NCBI RefSeq assembly: GCF_041530365.1
Contig: NZ_CP168034.1
Location: 1,054,001 to 1,118,000 of the forward strand
Length of the DNA: 64,000 bases
Direction of reading: 5' to 3'
Source of the DNA: Capnocytophaga sp. ARDL2
GTDB taxonomy: Bacteria; Bacteroidota; Bacteroidia; Flavobacteriales; Flavobacteriaceae
In this document: positions 55,140 through 64,000 of the stretch, piece by piece
Numbering within the stretch: position 1 is the first letter of the stretch
Layout of the letters: each line of letters starts with the position of its first letter
Notes under the pieces: model-generated
What the model was told of the DNA's origin: nothing
Seen by the model: the letters and a program-made list of their open reading frames with translations, nothing else
Databases searched by the model: none
Program-made: the position numbers and the translations under genes

Positions 55140-56207
55140 TTACAAAGTATTTACATTGTTTAAATCTGCAAATGCTTGTTCCAATCGTTTGTTGAAAGTT
55201 TTTTCAGATTCTCTCAACCATTTTCTTGGGTCGTAATATTTTTTGTTTGGCACATCGTCTCCTTCTGGATTTCCGATTTGCGTCATTAAGTAATCTTTTT
55301 TCTCAATAATGTAATCTCTCGCTCCTTCTGTAAAGGCAAATTGCAAATCTGTATCGATGTTCATTTTGATTACTCCGTAAGAAATAGCTTCTCTGATTTC
55401 TTCTAATGTAGAACCAGAACCTCCGTGGAATACAAAATCGATTGGATTTTTTTCTGTTCCGTATTTTTGTTCAACAAATTTTTGAGAGTTGTCTAAAATT
55501 TTTGGAGTCAATTTTACATTTCCTGGTTTGTAAACTCCGTGTACATTTCCAAAGGCAGCTGCAATGGTAAAACGAGGAGAAATTTTCATCAATTCCTCAT
55601 ACGCATAGGCAACTTCTTCTGGTTGAGTATATAATTTAGAAGAATCAACACCTGTGTTGTCCACTCCGTCTTCTTCACCACCTGTGATTCCCAATTCGAT
55701 TTCCAAAGTCATACCCATTTTGCTCATTCTTTCAAGGTATTTTTTGGAAATTTCAAGGTTTTCTTCGATGGTTTCTTCCGATAAATCAATCATGTGAGAA
55801 GAGAACAATGGTTTTCCTGTTTGAGCAAAGTGTTTTTCACTTGCGTCTAAAAGTCCGTCAATCCAAGGTAATAATTTTTTTGCACAGTGGTCTGTGTGTA
55901 AGATTACTGTAGCACCGTACAATTCTGCCAATTCGTGAATGTGTTTTGCACCTGCCACACAACCTGCGATAGCGGCTTTTTCGTCTTCGTTTGAAAGACC
56001 TTTACCTGCCATGTACAAACCACCTCCGTTTGAAAATTGGATGATAACAGGCGCGTTTAATTTTGCTGCTGTTTCCATCACACCGTTGATGTTGCTTGAA
56101 GTTGTAACATTTACAGCCGGCAATGCGAATCCTTTTTCTTTCGCATATCTAAATATTTCTTGAACTTGATCACCTGTTGCTACACCAGGTTTGATAGTAT
56201 GACTCAT
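55140..56207 (-). CDS. fbaA: Class II fructose-bisphosphate aldolase
   Basis: 355 residues. TVILHTDHCAKKLLPW has the zinc/catalytic D-H-C region, EIELGITGGEEDG the next Glu, and AFGNVHGVYKPGN and FHGGSGSTLEEI the two remaining zinc histidine/phosphate loops. Converts fructose-1,6-bisphosphate to triose phosphates. TATTTTTG at 56244-56251 (minus) is the likely -7 element. Confidence 0.96.
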   Translation of the reverse strand: MSHTIKPGVATGDQVQEIFRYAKEKGFALPAVNVTTSSNINGVMETAAKLNAPVIIQFSNGGGLYMAGKGLSNEDEKAAIAGCVAGAKHIHELAELYGATVILHTDHCAKKLLPWIDGLLDASEKHFAQTGKPLFSSHMIDLSEETIEENLEISKKYLERMSKMGMTLEIELGITGGEEDGVDNTGVDSSKLYTQPEEVAYAYEELMKISPRFTIAAAFGNVHGVYKPGNVKLTPKILDNSQKFVEQKYGTEKNPIDFVFHGGSGSTLEEIREAISYGVIKMNIDTDLQFAFTEGARDYIIEKKDYLMTQIGNPEGDDVPNKKYYDPRKWLRESEKTFNKRLEQAFADLNNVNTL

Positions 56208-56280
56208 AGTTGTAATATTGTTTTCAAAAAATTAATTATCGTACAAAAATACTAAAATAATTGAGAGAATTGTTGAATTT

Positions 56281-56967
56281 TTATTTTTTATTTTCAATCA
56301 TTTCACAAAATGTCTTCATTCCCTTACTTGCCACATTTTGAATAAAAATATGCTTACTGTTGACCAAGGGTGTTTCGTCTGGATTGATGTGATAGATTTT
56401 GCAATTTTTGGGTGCGTAATGCAACAATCCTGCGGCAGGATATACTTGCAATGAAGTGCCTATCACCAACAAAATGTCGGCATTTTCTACCCAAAAGGTT
56501 GCCAGTTCTATATTAGGAACTGCCTCGCCAAACCACACGATATAAGGTCGCAATTGCACACCTCGTTCGTCTGTGTCACCTATATGCAAATCGCCTTCCC
56601 AAGTTGTGCCAAAAACCGTGTTGTCAATTGGGCAAACTTTGTTTAATTCGCCGTGTAAATGCAATACATTAGACGAACCCGCTCTTTCGTGTAAATCATC
56701 TACATTTTGGGTAATGATTTGTACATCGTATTTTTCCTCCAATTGTACCAATAATTTATGGGCTTCGTTTGGAACTACTTCTTTTAACTGTGCTCTTCGC
56801 AGGTTGTAAAATCGCATGACCAACTCAGGATTGGCTTCAAAACCTTCGGGTGAGGCTACTTCCTCGATTCTATGGTTTTCCCACAGTCCGTTGGCGTCTC
56901 TAAAAGTAGAAATGCCACTTTCAGCAGAGATTCCTGCACCTGAGAGGACTACTAATTTTTGTTTCAT
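56281..56967 (-). CDS. Sir2 family NAD-dependent deacylase
   Basis: 228 residues. GAGISAESGISTFRDANGLWE (NAD loop), QNVDDLHERAG and HLHGEL (catalytic His) are complete. MRFYNLRR contains the Tyr-x2-Arg pair typical of class III sirtuins that remove succinyl groups. The zinc ribbon is incomplete: KVCPIDNT then GDLHIGD with no further cysteines. Follows tamL by 10 bases. Confidence 0.92.
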   Translation of the reverse strand: MKQKLVVLSGAGISAESGISTFRDANGLWENHRIEEVASPEGFEANPELVMRFYNLRRAQLKEVVPNEAHKLLVQLEEKYDVQIITQNVDDLHERAGSSNVLHLHGELNKVCPIDNTVFGTTWEGDLHIGDTDERGVQLRPYIVWFGEAVPNIELATFWVENADILLVIGTSLQVYPAAGLLHYAPKNCKIYHINPDETPLVNSKHIFIQNVASKGMKTFCEMIENKK

Positions 56968-56977
56968 GTATAGATTT

Positions 56978-59533
56978 TTAGAAAGGGTAATTTACCCCAA
57001 CATTTATCTGCATTTCTTTAAAATTCCATTGATGGAACCATTTGTTTTCGAGTTCTTTGTCTGGGTTATAGGTTTTGAAACCAGTATCAAAACGAATGAC
57101 AAAGAAACTTAAATCATAGCGAAGTCCCAATCCTGTTCCTAAGGCTATGTCTTTGAGTGAATTCCATCCTGTAAATTTCATGTCTTCATTGGATGTATCA
57201 TCGAGGGTATTCCAAATGTTTCCTGCATCGGCAAATAAAGCCAAATTGATTGGTTCACTGACGTTGAAACGGTATTCAAGATTGAAAGCCATTTTCATAT
57301 TTGCTTCGTTGAAATCATTGACACCACCGCTACTTCCTGGTCCCAAACGGTATGATTGCCACGCACGGTTGTCGTTGGAACCACCAGCAAAATAACTTCG
57401 TGAAAACGGAATATTGGTACTGTTTCCGTACGGAATGGCAATACCTCCAAAGGCTCTTATGGCAATAACATTTTTATTTCCTAAATCAAAATATTTTACA
57501 TATTCCAATTCGGTTTTTACATATTGCGAATAAGCCACATCGAGAAATGTGCGTCTTCCGTCAGCTCTTTGATTGAGATTCATCAAGCTAAAAAGGTTTC
57601 CCGCGGTTTCTACTTTTGCCTTTAAGTTGTAAAAGTCATTGTCTTGGATACCTGTTCTTGTTGAGGTAGTAAAGGTCAAATTGGTAGCCAAAATCAAGTT
57701 GTTTTCGGTCAATCTTTTTCTACGTTCAGCAATACTGGCAACTTGTCTATATTTCGGATCTCTTATTGGAATTAAGGAATTGTTTTGTAAAACATCTTCT
57801 ATAAAGGCATCGACCCCATCATTGATGATTAGGTTTCCTAATTCGTCAAAATATTCGTCAGGAACATTTTTGGTGTTTGTTGCAATATTGTTTAGCGTAT
57901 TGTACGAGGTACGATATACGTTGAAATAATTTCCTGGATTTGTGTTTTTTACAAATTGAATATTGAATACATCCAATGATAAATTGTTTCGATTTCTCGG
58001 GCTCCAGTTGTAGTTGAAAATCGAGGTGAAGTTTTGTTTGTCCAAACCAATGTTTTGCTGATTTGAAAGCCCCACACTTACATTGGTTGTTGGAAACATT
58101 TGTCTCGATATCAGTACATCGGTATCTGTGAAAAACCAAAATTTTGGTATTCCCAATTTTACATCCACCCCGTATTCTATAATGTTGAAAAATCGATCGG
58201 TTGTACGGAAATTTGGTGATGTTGATGAACCAATATTACCTCTAAAACTTACATCTAATGTTTCTGAACCTTTAAAAATATTTCGGAAAGAGGTACTAAC
58301 AGCCCCTTCAATACCAATTTGTTGAATATTTGAATGCGTGACATCGACCGACGGATTGAACGAAGCTCTTTTACGTGGGCTTACATAAATATTGGCAATT
58401 AATGAATTTTGAACAGTATCATTTTTATTTGCCAAAAATTCGATGGTTGGATAGTTAAAGACGTTCAAATAAGATGAAAACGATTTGATAGTCAAGGCTC
58501 TTTTTTGGTCTGAATACACATCGCCATGGTTGATGAAATTGGCATCGTATAGAGTTTTAGCCTTGTAGTTTAGTTTTCCCTTGCTAAAAATATTTACCCC
58601 ACGATACGTTGTTTTTTTCAACTCGTCTTTTCTATTTTGAAAATTAGTCGTATAGATATTTACTTCGTCTATTTTATAGATTTTAAAAGGTTCTTTAATC
58701 AAAGTGTCACTATTTGACATTTTGATACTTTTGTCCTCAACACGTACCAAAATATCTGCAGTGTTGTTTTGTTTTAAAGTATCAATCTCAAAATTGATAT
58801 ATGATTTTTGAAAATCAAACACCCCATTGTTTCGGAAAAATGTAGTCATACGGTCACGTTCTCTGTCCAAAACGGCTGCATTGTATTTGTCGTCTTTGTG
58901 TAAAAAAGTAATTTTGTTTTTTTCTTCGTAAAGAGCTTCCAATTCAGGTGAATTGATTTTTGTTGAAATACTATCTAATAAAAAGGGGCTACCTGTTTGA
59001 ATTTTATAGGTTACTAAAGCTTTTTTCTCTTTTGAAACGGTGTCAATTTCTTTAGAAACGGTTGTGTTGAAATAGCCTTGGTTGAAGAAATAGTTTTTCA
59101 AGCGAATTTCCGAACGATCGGCTCTTTCGCTATCAAAAATTACAGGAGCTTCACCAAAATCTTTCATTGTATTGCTAATACCCGATACAAAAAACGAATC
59201 GCCTAAACGATCGACTTGTTTTTCAGATAATAGGCTCACTAAAAACTGTTTGGTATTAGGGTTGCGTTCCAACCATTGGTCATAATCTGCACGAGGCTGT
59301 GCATTTGCAGCATTGTAAACCATCAATCGCAACGGCAAACCACCTATCGAAGAGTTGGGTTGTTGATATAATTGTGCAGTGACTTTAGAATCAGAAGATT
59401 TCTTATCATTGACCTCTATCTTGTTTTCTGTAAGCAAATAGCTACCATCTGGAACTCTCTTTGTAAGGTTGCAGGCAGAAACGAGAATACTCGATAAAAC
59501 GATATATAAACTGGGTGATAATTTTTTTTTCAA
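56978..59533 (-). CDS. tamL: BamA/TamA-family outer-membrane lipoprotein TamL
   Basis: 851 residues. Signal with lipobox LVSAC (C about 21), POTRA-like segments (RLKNYFFNQGYFNTTVSKEIDT, ERDRMTTFFRNNGVFDF) and a large C-terminal beta barrel ending in INVGVNYPF. The lipidated TamA-like protein of Bacteroidota, essential in Flavobacterium for outer-membrane protein and surface-lipoprotein assembly with TamB. Divergent from the trmH-like gene, with a 151-base gap. Confidence 0.9.
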   Translation of the reverse strand: MKKKLSPSLYIVLSSILVSACNLTKRVPDGSYLLTENKIEVNDKKSSDSKVTAQLYQQPNSSIGGLPLRLMVYNAANAQPRADYDQWLERNPNTKQFLVSLLSEKQVDRLGDSFFVSGISNTMKDFGEAPVIFDSERADRSEIRLKNYFFNQGYFNTTVSKEIDTVSKEKKALVTYKIQTGSPFLLDSISTKINSPELEALYEEKNKITFLHKDDKYNAAVLDRERDRMTTFFRNNGVFDFQKSYINFEIDTLKQNNTADILVRVEDKSIKMSNSDTLIKEPFKIYKIDEVNIYTTNFQNRKDELKKTTYRGVNIFSKGKLNYKAKTLYDANFINHGDVYSDQKRALTIKSFSSYLNVFNYPTIEFLANKNDTVQNSLIANIYVSPRKRASFNPSVDVTHSNIQQIGIEGAVSTSFRNIFKGSETLDVSFRGNIGSSTSPNFRTTDRFFNIIEYGVDVKLGIPKFWFFTDTDVLISRQMFPTTNVSVGLSNQQNIGLDKQNFTSIFNYNWSPRNRNNLSLDVFNIQFVKNTNPGNYFNVYRTSYNTLNNIATNTKNVPDEYFDELGNLIINDGVDAFIEDVLQNNSLIPIRDPKYRQVASIAERRKRLTENNLILATNLTFTTSTRTGIQDNDFYNLKAKVETAGNLFSLMNLNQRADGRRTFLDVAYSQYVKTELEYVKYFDLGNKNVIAIRAFGGIAIPYGNSTNIPFSRSYFAGGSNDNRAWQSYRLGPGSSGGVNDFNEANMKMAFNLEYRFNVSEPINLALFADAGNIWNTLDDTSNEDMKFTGWNSLKDIALGTGLGLRYDLSFFVIRFDTGFKTYNPDKELENKWFHQWNFKEMQINVGVNYPF

Positions 59534-59559
59534 AACTTTTCGAAATATATTTGCTACCG

Positions 59560-59567
59560 CAAAAGTA
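59560..59567 (-). promoter_or_regulatory. Putative -7 element of tamL
   Basis: TACTTTTG on the minus strand, 27 bases before the start. Confidence 0.45.
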
Positions 59568-59684
59568 CGATTTTTTTACGAAATAGACGTTTAGATTATG
59601 AAATATACGTAAATGTAAGAAAATTAACTTTTTATATGTTGTTTATACTCCAATGTAAAAGCAACTAAAATAGCTCGTGAAGAT

Positions 59685-60416
59685 ATGAATATTACGAAAA
59701 ATCAAGTTAAAAATATTGCTTCATTGAAGCAAAAAAAATACAGATTGCAAAATAAACAATTTGTAGTTGAAGGAAAAAAAGGAATAGAAGAATTGATAGA
59801 TTCTACTTTTGAATTGCAACATTTGGTTGTTTCAAATTCAAATGATTTTCCAAAAGTGAAAAATAAGTGGATTGCAAAATCGGAAGATTTTTCCAAGATG
59901 AGCAATTTGACTACAGCTCCCGATTGTTTGGCTGTATTTAAGATACCATCAGAGCCAAATATTGATACCAATGGATTGATTGTAGCATTGGACAGTGTAC
60001 GCGACCCAGGAAATTTGGGTACTATAATTCGTTTGTGTGATTGGTTTGGAATCAGACAAATCGTTTGTAGTAAAGAAACTGCCGAATTGTATAACCCGAA
60101 AGTCGTTCAGGCAACGATGGGGTCAATCACTCGTGTGCAAGTGAATTACCTTGATTTAGAAATGTTTTTAAATGATTATTCTCATCCGATTTATGGAACA
60201 TTTATGAACGGTGAAACAATATATACCGAATCTTTGCCAGAAAATGCTTGTATCATTATGGGAAATGAAGCTAATGGAATTTCGCCTGAAATAGAAAAAC
60301 TATCCACTCATCGATTGACGATTCCTCGTTTTGGTATAAATCAAAAAACCGAAAGTTTGAATGTTGCTACAGCAACTGCAATTGTTTTGAGTGAGTTTAG
60401 GAGAAGATTAGTGTAG
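59685..60416 (+). CDS. SpoU/TrmH-family RNA 2'-O-methyltransferase
   Basis: 243 residues. LDSVRDPGNLGTIIRLCDWFGI, then IIMGNEANGIS and RFGINQKTESLNVATATAIVL are motifs 1-3 of SPOUT methyltransferases, and the N-terminal SLKQKKYRLQNKQFVVEGKKG is the RlmB/TsnR substrate-binding domain. rRNA modification in the cytosol. Neighbourhood with tamL is conserved in the group. Confidence 0.92.
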   Translation: MNITKNQVKNIASLKQKKYRLQNKQFVVEGKKGIEELIDSTFELQHLVVSNSNDFPKVKNKWIAKSEDFSKMSNLTTAPDCLAVFKIPSEPNIDTNGLIVALDSVRDPGNLGTIIRLCDWFGIRQIVCSKETAELYNPKVVQATMGSITRVQVNYLDLEMFLNDYSHPIYGTFMNGETIYTESLPENACIIMGNEANGISPEIEKLSTHRLTIPRFGINQKTESLNVATATAIVLSEFRRRLV

Positions 60417-60455
60417 ATTTATCATTTTATACATGGAAAATTTGTTTAGACTCTT

Positions 60456-60463
60456 TATCTTTG
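60456..60463 (+). promoter_or_regulatory. Putative -7 element of the M13 peptidase gene
   Basis: TATCTTTG, 24 bases before the ATG at 60488. No -33 TTTG at a good distance. Confidence 0.5.
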
Positions 60464-60487
60464 TAAAATAATTATATAGAAATATCA

Positions 60488-62533
60488 ATGAAAAAATTAG
60501 TACTAAGTGCAGCTGTTGCGTTGCTTTTGGCATCGTGCAACAAAATTGCGATAAAAGACAGTGAAAACCACGGTATTGCATTGCAATATATGGATACAAC
60601 TGTACATGCGGGAGATGATTTCTTTCGTTTCGTAAACGGAAAATGGTTGGATGAAACTGAAATTCCTGCCGACAAACCTACTTGGGGAAGTTTTCAAGAA
60701 TTGGACAAAAATACTAATCTTGATGTGTTGAATATGTTGAAAGAGGCTGCTTCACAGTCGAAATATTCTTCATCAACTGACGAAGGAAAAGCCATTAACT
60801 TGTACAAAACATTTTTGGATACAGTATCGAGAAATGCTCAAGGGATCGAACCTATCAAAGAAGATTTGGCAAAAATCGCCGCTTTGCAAAATTTAGAAGA
60901 TGTAAATGCGCTGGTTCAAAATTCTGTATTTGACGGTGGTATCGGATTGTTTGGCGTGTATGTGTATGCAGATGCCAAGGATTCAAACAAAAATACGATT
61001 TATGTAGGTGGAGCCTCTACAGGTTTGCCTGATAGAGATTATTATTTGTCAGATGCAGCCGAAATCAAAGAAATCCAAGCGGAATATTTGAAATATATGA
61101 CCAAAATGTTGCAAAACATTGGATATTCGGTGGAGGATGCGGCTACAAAAGCTAAAGGAATTTTTGAATTTGAAAAGCAAATTGCTACATCAGAATTGAC
61201 AAGAGTGGAATCGAGAGATGACCACAAAACCTATAATCCTCATACAATTGCCGAATTGCAACAATTGGCAAATAACATCAATTGGACTGCATATTTTGAT
61301 AAAACAGGAATGAAAAACATCGACAAAGTAGTGGTTTCTCAGCCAAAAGCCTTGGCTAAAATGAACGCTTTGTTGAAATCTACGCCAATCGAAGTGTTAA
61401 AAGATTACTTAAATTGGAATTTAATCAACGGTTCGGCGAGTGCATTGACCACAGATTTGGCTACAACTCGTTGGGAGTTCTACGGAAAAACATTGTCGGG
61501 AGCTCAAGCTCAAAAACCAATGGAAGAAAGAGCGGTAGATGTAGTAAACAACAATTTGGGTGAAGCTCTTGGAAAATTGTATGTAGAAAAACGATTCCCA
61601 GCAGAAGCCAAAGCCAAAGCCAAAGAAATGATTGACAATGTAGTATTGGCTTACGAAAGAAGAATCAAAAATCTTCCGTGGATGGCACCTGCTACCAAAG
61701 AAGGAGCTTTGGAAAAATTGAGAAAATTGACCATTAAAATTGGTTATCCTGACACTTGGGAAGATTTCTCAAAATTGACAGTAAAAAGTCCTGAGGAAAA
61801 AGGAACTTATTATGATAATTTACAAGCGATTGGTCGTTGGGAAATTGAGAAAAACTTTGCAGAATTTGGAAAACCTGTAGATAAAACCAAATGGGGAATG
61901 CCACCACAAATGGTAAATGCGTATTACAATCCATTGTACAACGAAATTGTTTTCCCTGCGGCGATTTTGCAACCACCATTCTATGATTATAAAGCAGACG
62001 AAGCTGTAAATTACGGAGGAATTGGAGCGGTAATTGGACACGAAATTTCTCACGGATTTGACGATTCTGGAGCGAGATACAACGCCGAAGGAAACCTTAT
62101 CGACTGGTGGACACCAACAGATTTACAACAATTTACAACACTTGGAAAATCGTTGGCAACACAATACAGTGCATTACAACCTTTCAACGGAATCTATGTG
62201 GACGGTGATTTTACATTGGGTGAAAACATCGGAGATTTAGGGGGAATTACAGCCGCTTACGACGGATTGAAAATCTATTTAGAGAAAAATCCTCAAGGAA
62301 AAATTGACGGATACACACCAGAGCAAAGATTCTTTATTTCTTGGGCAACCGTTTGGCGTACAAAATCGAGAGATGAGTACATCAAAAATCAAGTGAAAAC
62401 TGACCCACATGCACCAGGAATGTATAGAGCGTATGTGCCGTTGCAAAACTTAGACGCTTGGTACGATGCGTTTGATGTGCAACCTACCAACAAATTGTAC
62501 ATTGCACCTGAAAAGCGTGTAAGAATATGGTAA
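60488..62533 (+). CDS. pepO: M13 family (neprilysin/PepO-like) zinc metallopeptidase lipoprotein
   Basis: 681 residues. Lipobox LLASC. The zinc site is IGHEISHGFDDSG (H518, E519, H522), with ENIGDLGGIT (Glu, Asp) as the third ligand region, NAYYNPLYNEIVFPAAIL before it and the C-terminal CRVW-like KRVRIW. A full-length exported endopeptidase that degrades short peptides in the periplasm or at the surface. Confidence 0.95.
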   Translation: MKKLVLSAAVALLLASCNKIAIKDSENHGIALQYMDTTVHAGDDFFRFVNGKWLDETEIPADKPTWGSFQELDKNTNLDVLNMLKEAASQSKYSSSTDEGKAINLYKTFLDTVSRNAQGIEPIKEDLAKIAALQNLEDVNALVQNSVFDGGIGLFGVYVYADAKDSNKNTIYVGGASTGLPDRDYYLSDAAEIKEIQAEYLKYMTKMLQNIGYSVEDAATKAKGIFEFEKQIATSELTRVESRDDHKTYNPHTIAELQQLANNINWTAYFDKTGMKNIDKVVVSQPKALAKMNALLKSTPIEVLKDYLNWNLINGSASALTTDLATTRWEFYGKTLSGAQAQKPMEERAVDVVNNNLGEALGKLYVEKRFPAEAKAKAKEMIDNVVLAYERRIKNLPWMAPATKEGALEKLRKLTIKIGYPDTWEDFSKLTVKSPEEKGTYYDNLQAIGRWEIEKNFAEFGKPVDKTKWGMPPQMVNAYYNPLYNEIVFPAAILQPPFYDYKADEAVNYGGIGAVIGHEISHGFDDSGARYNAEGNLIDWWTPTDLQQFTTLGKSLATQYSALQPFNGIYVDGDFTLGENIGDLGGITAAYDGLKIYLEKNPQGKIDGYTPEQRFFISWATVWRTKSRDEYIKNQVKTDPHAPGMYRAYVPLQNLDAWYDAFDVQPTNKLYIAPEKRVRIW

Positions 62534-62535
62534 TA

Positions 62536-62560
62536 AAAAAAGAGGCAAACGCCTCTTTTT
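62536..62560. terminator. Terminator of the M13 peptidase gene
   Basis: AAAAAGAGGC, AAACG, GCCTCTTTTT, with a T-run. Also serves the minus-strand gene at 62580. Confidence 0.88.
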
Positions 62561-62579
62561 TTATAATTTCAAAATGGGA

Positions 62580-63284
62580 TTATTTTCCCACTGGAATATT
62601 AAAGATAAAACTTGTTGTAAACAAGTGTTGTGGAGCAAATGATTCTTTAAAGATAGGGTTGAAGTTGTAGTTGAATTTCAATATAAAAATATCATAACCC
62701 ACATACGCTCCTGCTCCATAAATAAAAGGCGATTTGTTGTAGTTCCCCATCGTAGTGTTTTTATAGGTATGACCATTGTGTTCGTATTTTTGGAAAGTAC
62801 CCAAATAGTTGATACCTACATGCCCACCGATACCTGCATACCATCTATCTTTAATCGAATATTTACGTTCTGGCGATTCTCCAAATCTCTTTTCGATATA
62901 TGCAGATAAAGAAATTTCATACGAAAGCAATCTAGATTTTTTAATGTCCGTATAACCACTATTTACCAATTCTGTTTTACCATTGATATCTGTAATGGTC
63001 TTCTCATTATTGAAACGAACTTGGTGGAAATTGAAATTCAATCCAGTATTTACCAACCATTTGTCAGAACTTTTATCCAACGTATAATATTTACCAAAAG
63101 AAAAGTTGGATGTGAGTCCTTTTAGAAATCCACCTGCATAAGTGTCTTTGTAGTTTGTATCCTTTACATCTACAAATGCTTGTCCAATTCCAAACTGAAT
63201 GTACGACGGAGCAGGTTTAATGTCTTCTTGTGCATGGGCTGTTATTCCTGCTAAAATGCAAAGAGGAAGTACTAATTTTTTCAT
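62580..63284 (-). CDS. Secreted outer-membrane beta-barrel protein
   Basis: 234 residues: signal peptide (KLVLPLCILAGITAHAQ) then alternating amphipathic strands (SYIQFGIGQAFVDV, WLVNTGLNFNFHQVRF, SYEISLSAYIEKRFG, WYAGIGGHVGINYLG, FIYGAGAYVGYDIFILKFNYNF) ending FTTSFIFNIPVGK. Looks like a small 8- to 10-stranded barrel of the PorV/OmpW-like kind. Function unknown. Confidence 0.75.
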   Translation of the reverse strand: MKKLVLPLCILAGITAHAQEDIKPAPSYIQFGIGQAFVDVKDTNYKDTYAGGFLKGLTSNFSFGKYYTLDKSSDKWLVNTGLNFNFHQVRFNNEKTITDINGKTELVNSGYTDIKKSRLLSYEISLSAYIEKRFGESPERKYSIKDRWYAGIGGHVGINYLGTFQKYEHNGHTYKNTTMGNYNKSPFIYGAGAYVGYDIFILKFNYNFNPIFKESFAPQHLFTTSFIFNIPVGK

Positions 63285-63307
63285 TTATATTTTTGTTTGC
63301 GTTTAAA

Positions 63308-63700
63308 TTATTTTTTAGTTCCAACCCAAGTTCCACTTAGTTGATAGGTAGGATTTTCCCATATACCATTTCCTTCTTTTTCATTCATAGGACCTCTCAT
63401 TTTTCCTACTTCTTGACCTTGGTATGTGTAATTTGCATAGACTTCGCTATCCCTTGTCAACGTGCCAGATATCGTTAGCGTTTGTGAGTTAAAATTTAAT
63501 TCACTATCCAAAAAACCATTTTTGTCAACGGTTGCTTTCCATCTACTTTGTTGATTTGTTTGAGTGATGGTTTAAGTTCCTTCCCATTCTCCTTGAAATT
63601 TGCCAAAAATATTCTCAACAAGTGGGGTATTATCTTTTGTACAGTTGCTGAAAGTCATACAACCAATGATAACACCTATTAATAATGTTGGACTTTTCAT
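63308..63700 (-). pseudogene. Lipoprotein of unknown function with a premature stop
   Basis: From ATG 63700 the frame reads PTLLIGVIIGCMTFSNC (lipobox) and IFGKFQGEWEGT, then TAA (63574-63572, codon 43), then reads on in the same frame TITQTNQQSRWKATVDKNGFL to VGKMRGPMNEKEGNGIW and a proper stop at 63308. All 130 codons are in phase, so a single nonsense change is the only defect. The form GxWEGTW ... GTLTRDSEVY is typical of small Bacteroidota lipocalin-like lipoproteins. Confidence 0.7.
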
Positions 63701-63782
63701 TTTAAATGTTTCTGATTTAATTGTTTGTTAAACAACAAATACGTAAAATTAATAAAAAATTATGGGAAGGGGTAAAATCTTT

Positions 63783-64000
63783 TTATACTTTTTTCTCTTT
63801 GATTATTTTTTTTATGATTTTTATTTGAGTCAAACAATAAAGTATCGAAGTGGTAAAAAGTACACAAAAAAGAATAGTTCCTACTGTACTCAGTTGATCA
63901 TTTTCTCTTGTCAATCTGGCTGATAAATTGAGGAATGATAGGTAATAATAAGATCCAAGTAGCTTGAAACAATTGAGTAGCTGTCGTTTCGTATGAAAAT
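63783..64000 (-). CDS. C-terminal part of a membrane protein (partial)
   Basis: The frame is open from the right edge and ends at TAA 63785-63783: RQLLNCFKLLGSYYYLSFLNLS and a final hydrophobic helix (STVGTILFCVLFTTSILYCL) before a Lys-rich tail. About 72 residues seen; no family can be named. Confidence 0.5.
   Translation of the reverse strand, partial: FHTKRQLLNCFKLLGSYYYLSFLNLSARLTRENDQLSTVGTILFCVLFTTSILYCLTQIKIIKKIIKEKKV

Overview
The window is a low-GC (by eye about 35%) chromosomal segment of a Bacteroidota bacterium, almost certainly class Flavobacteriia. The evidence is the Bacteroidota-type promoter elements (TAnnTTTG at -7, TTTG near -33), a TamL-type BamA-family lipoprotein in a tamL-sir2 operon beside a divergent TrmH-family methyltransferase, an AccD without its zinc ribbon, an AcnB-type aconitase, and many lipoproteins and alpha/beta serine hydrolases. 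A Capnocytophaga-like or Weeksellaceae host is possible, but I cannot fix the genus. No rRNA or tRNA gene was recognised.

Layout. (1) 1-9485: a type I restriction-modification locus (hsdM end, hsdS, hsdR) opened up by accessory genes. An AlbA/Schlafen-type ATPase gene lies between hsdM and hsdS. Two tandem pairs, each a DUF3800 gene followed by an overlapping gene for a BECR-nuclease-like protein, lie between hsdS and hsdR. Gene-end and leader sequences are duplicated at the junctions. (2) 9755-13350: pirin (frameshifted), a YD-repeat-like secreted protein, an FMN reductase, a small acetyltransferase and OsmC. (3) 13397-20353 (minus): a second restriction-modification island built on a C5-cytosine methyltransferase, a GHKL (MutL/MORC-like) ATPase, a Z1 helicase-like ATPase, a PD-(D/E)XK protein and two less familiar proteins. 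(4) 20431-21921: a lipoprotein pirin plus DoxX pair, present again in inverted, nearly identical form at 42788-44280. (5) 22000-27333: cysteine biosynthesis (serine acetyltransferase, cysteine synthase), then a DUF4300 lipoprotein, an ECF sigma factor with a small anti-sigma-like protein, a DUF417 membrane protein and a frameshifted MsrA-MsrB, which looks like an envelope oxidative-stress cluster. (6) 27497-27916: a ten-copy, 42-bp minisatellite. (7) 28009-36230: a DUF2089 regulator operon with a serine hydrolase, gene remnants, unknown cytosolic proteins, a dead IS5-type transposase and a PdaC-like deacetylase. (8) 36334-40044: a BcgI-like restriction-modification pair inserted at the end of a DNA alkylation-repair gene, with a 100-bp direct duplication of that gene end on both sides. 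(9) 40136-48745: small stress and regulatory genes (VOC, MerR, SDR, AraC, DinB). (10) 49168-64000: mostly core genes (acnB, accD, fba, sir2, tamL, trmH-like, M13 peptidase) plus lipoproteins.

Two themes stand out. Three separate restriction-modification systems are present, and two of them show cassette insertion with duplicated flanking gene ends. Several genes are interrupted by single-base frameshifts, nonsense changes or a lost start (pirin, msrAB, an AraC gene, acnB twice, 48058, the haem-binding gene, a terminal lipoprotein). Some of these could be consensus errors in the assembly and some could be real decay or phase variation. The best candidate for an undescribed system is the doubled DUF3800 plus BECR-like pair inside the type I locus.
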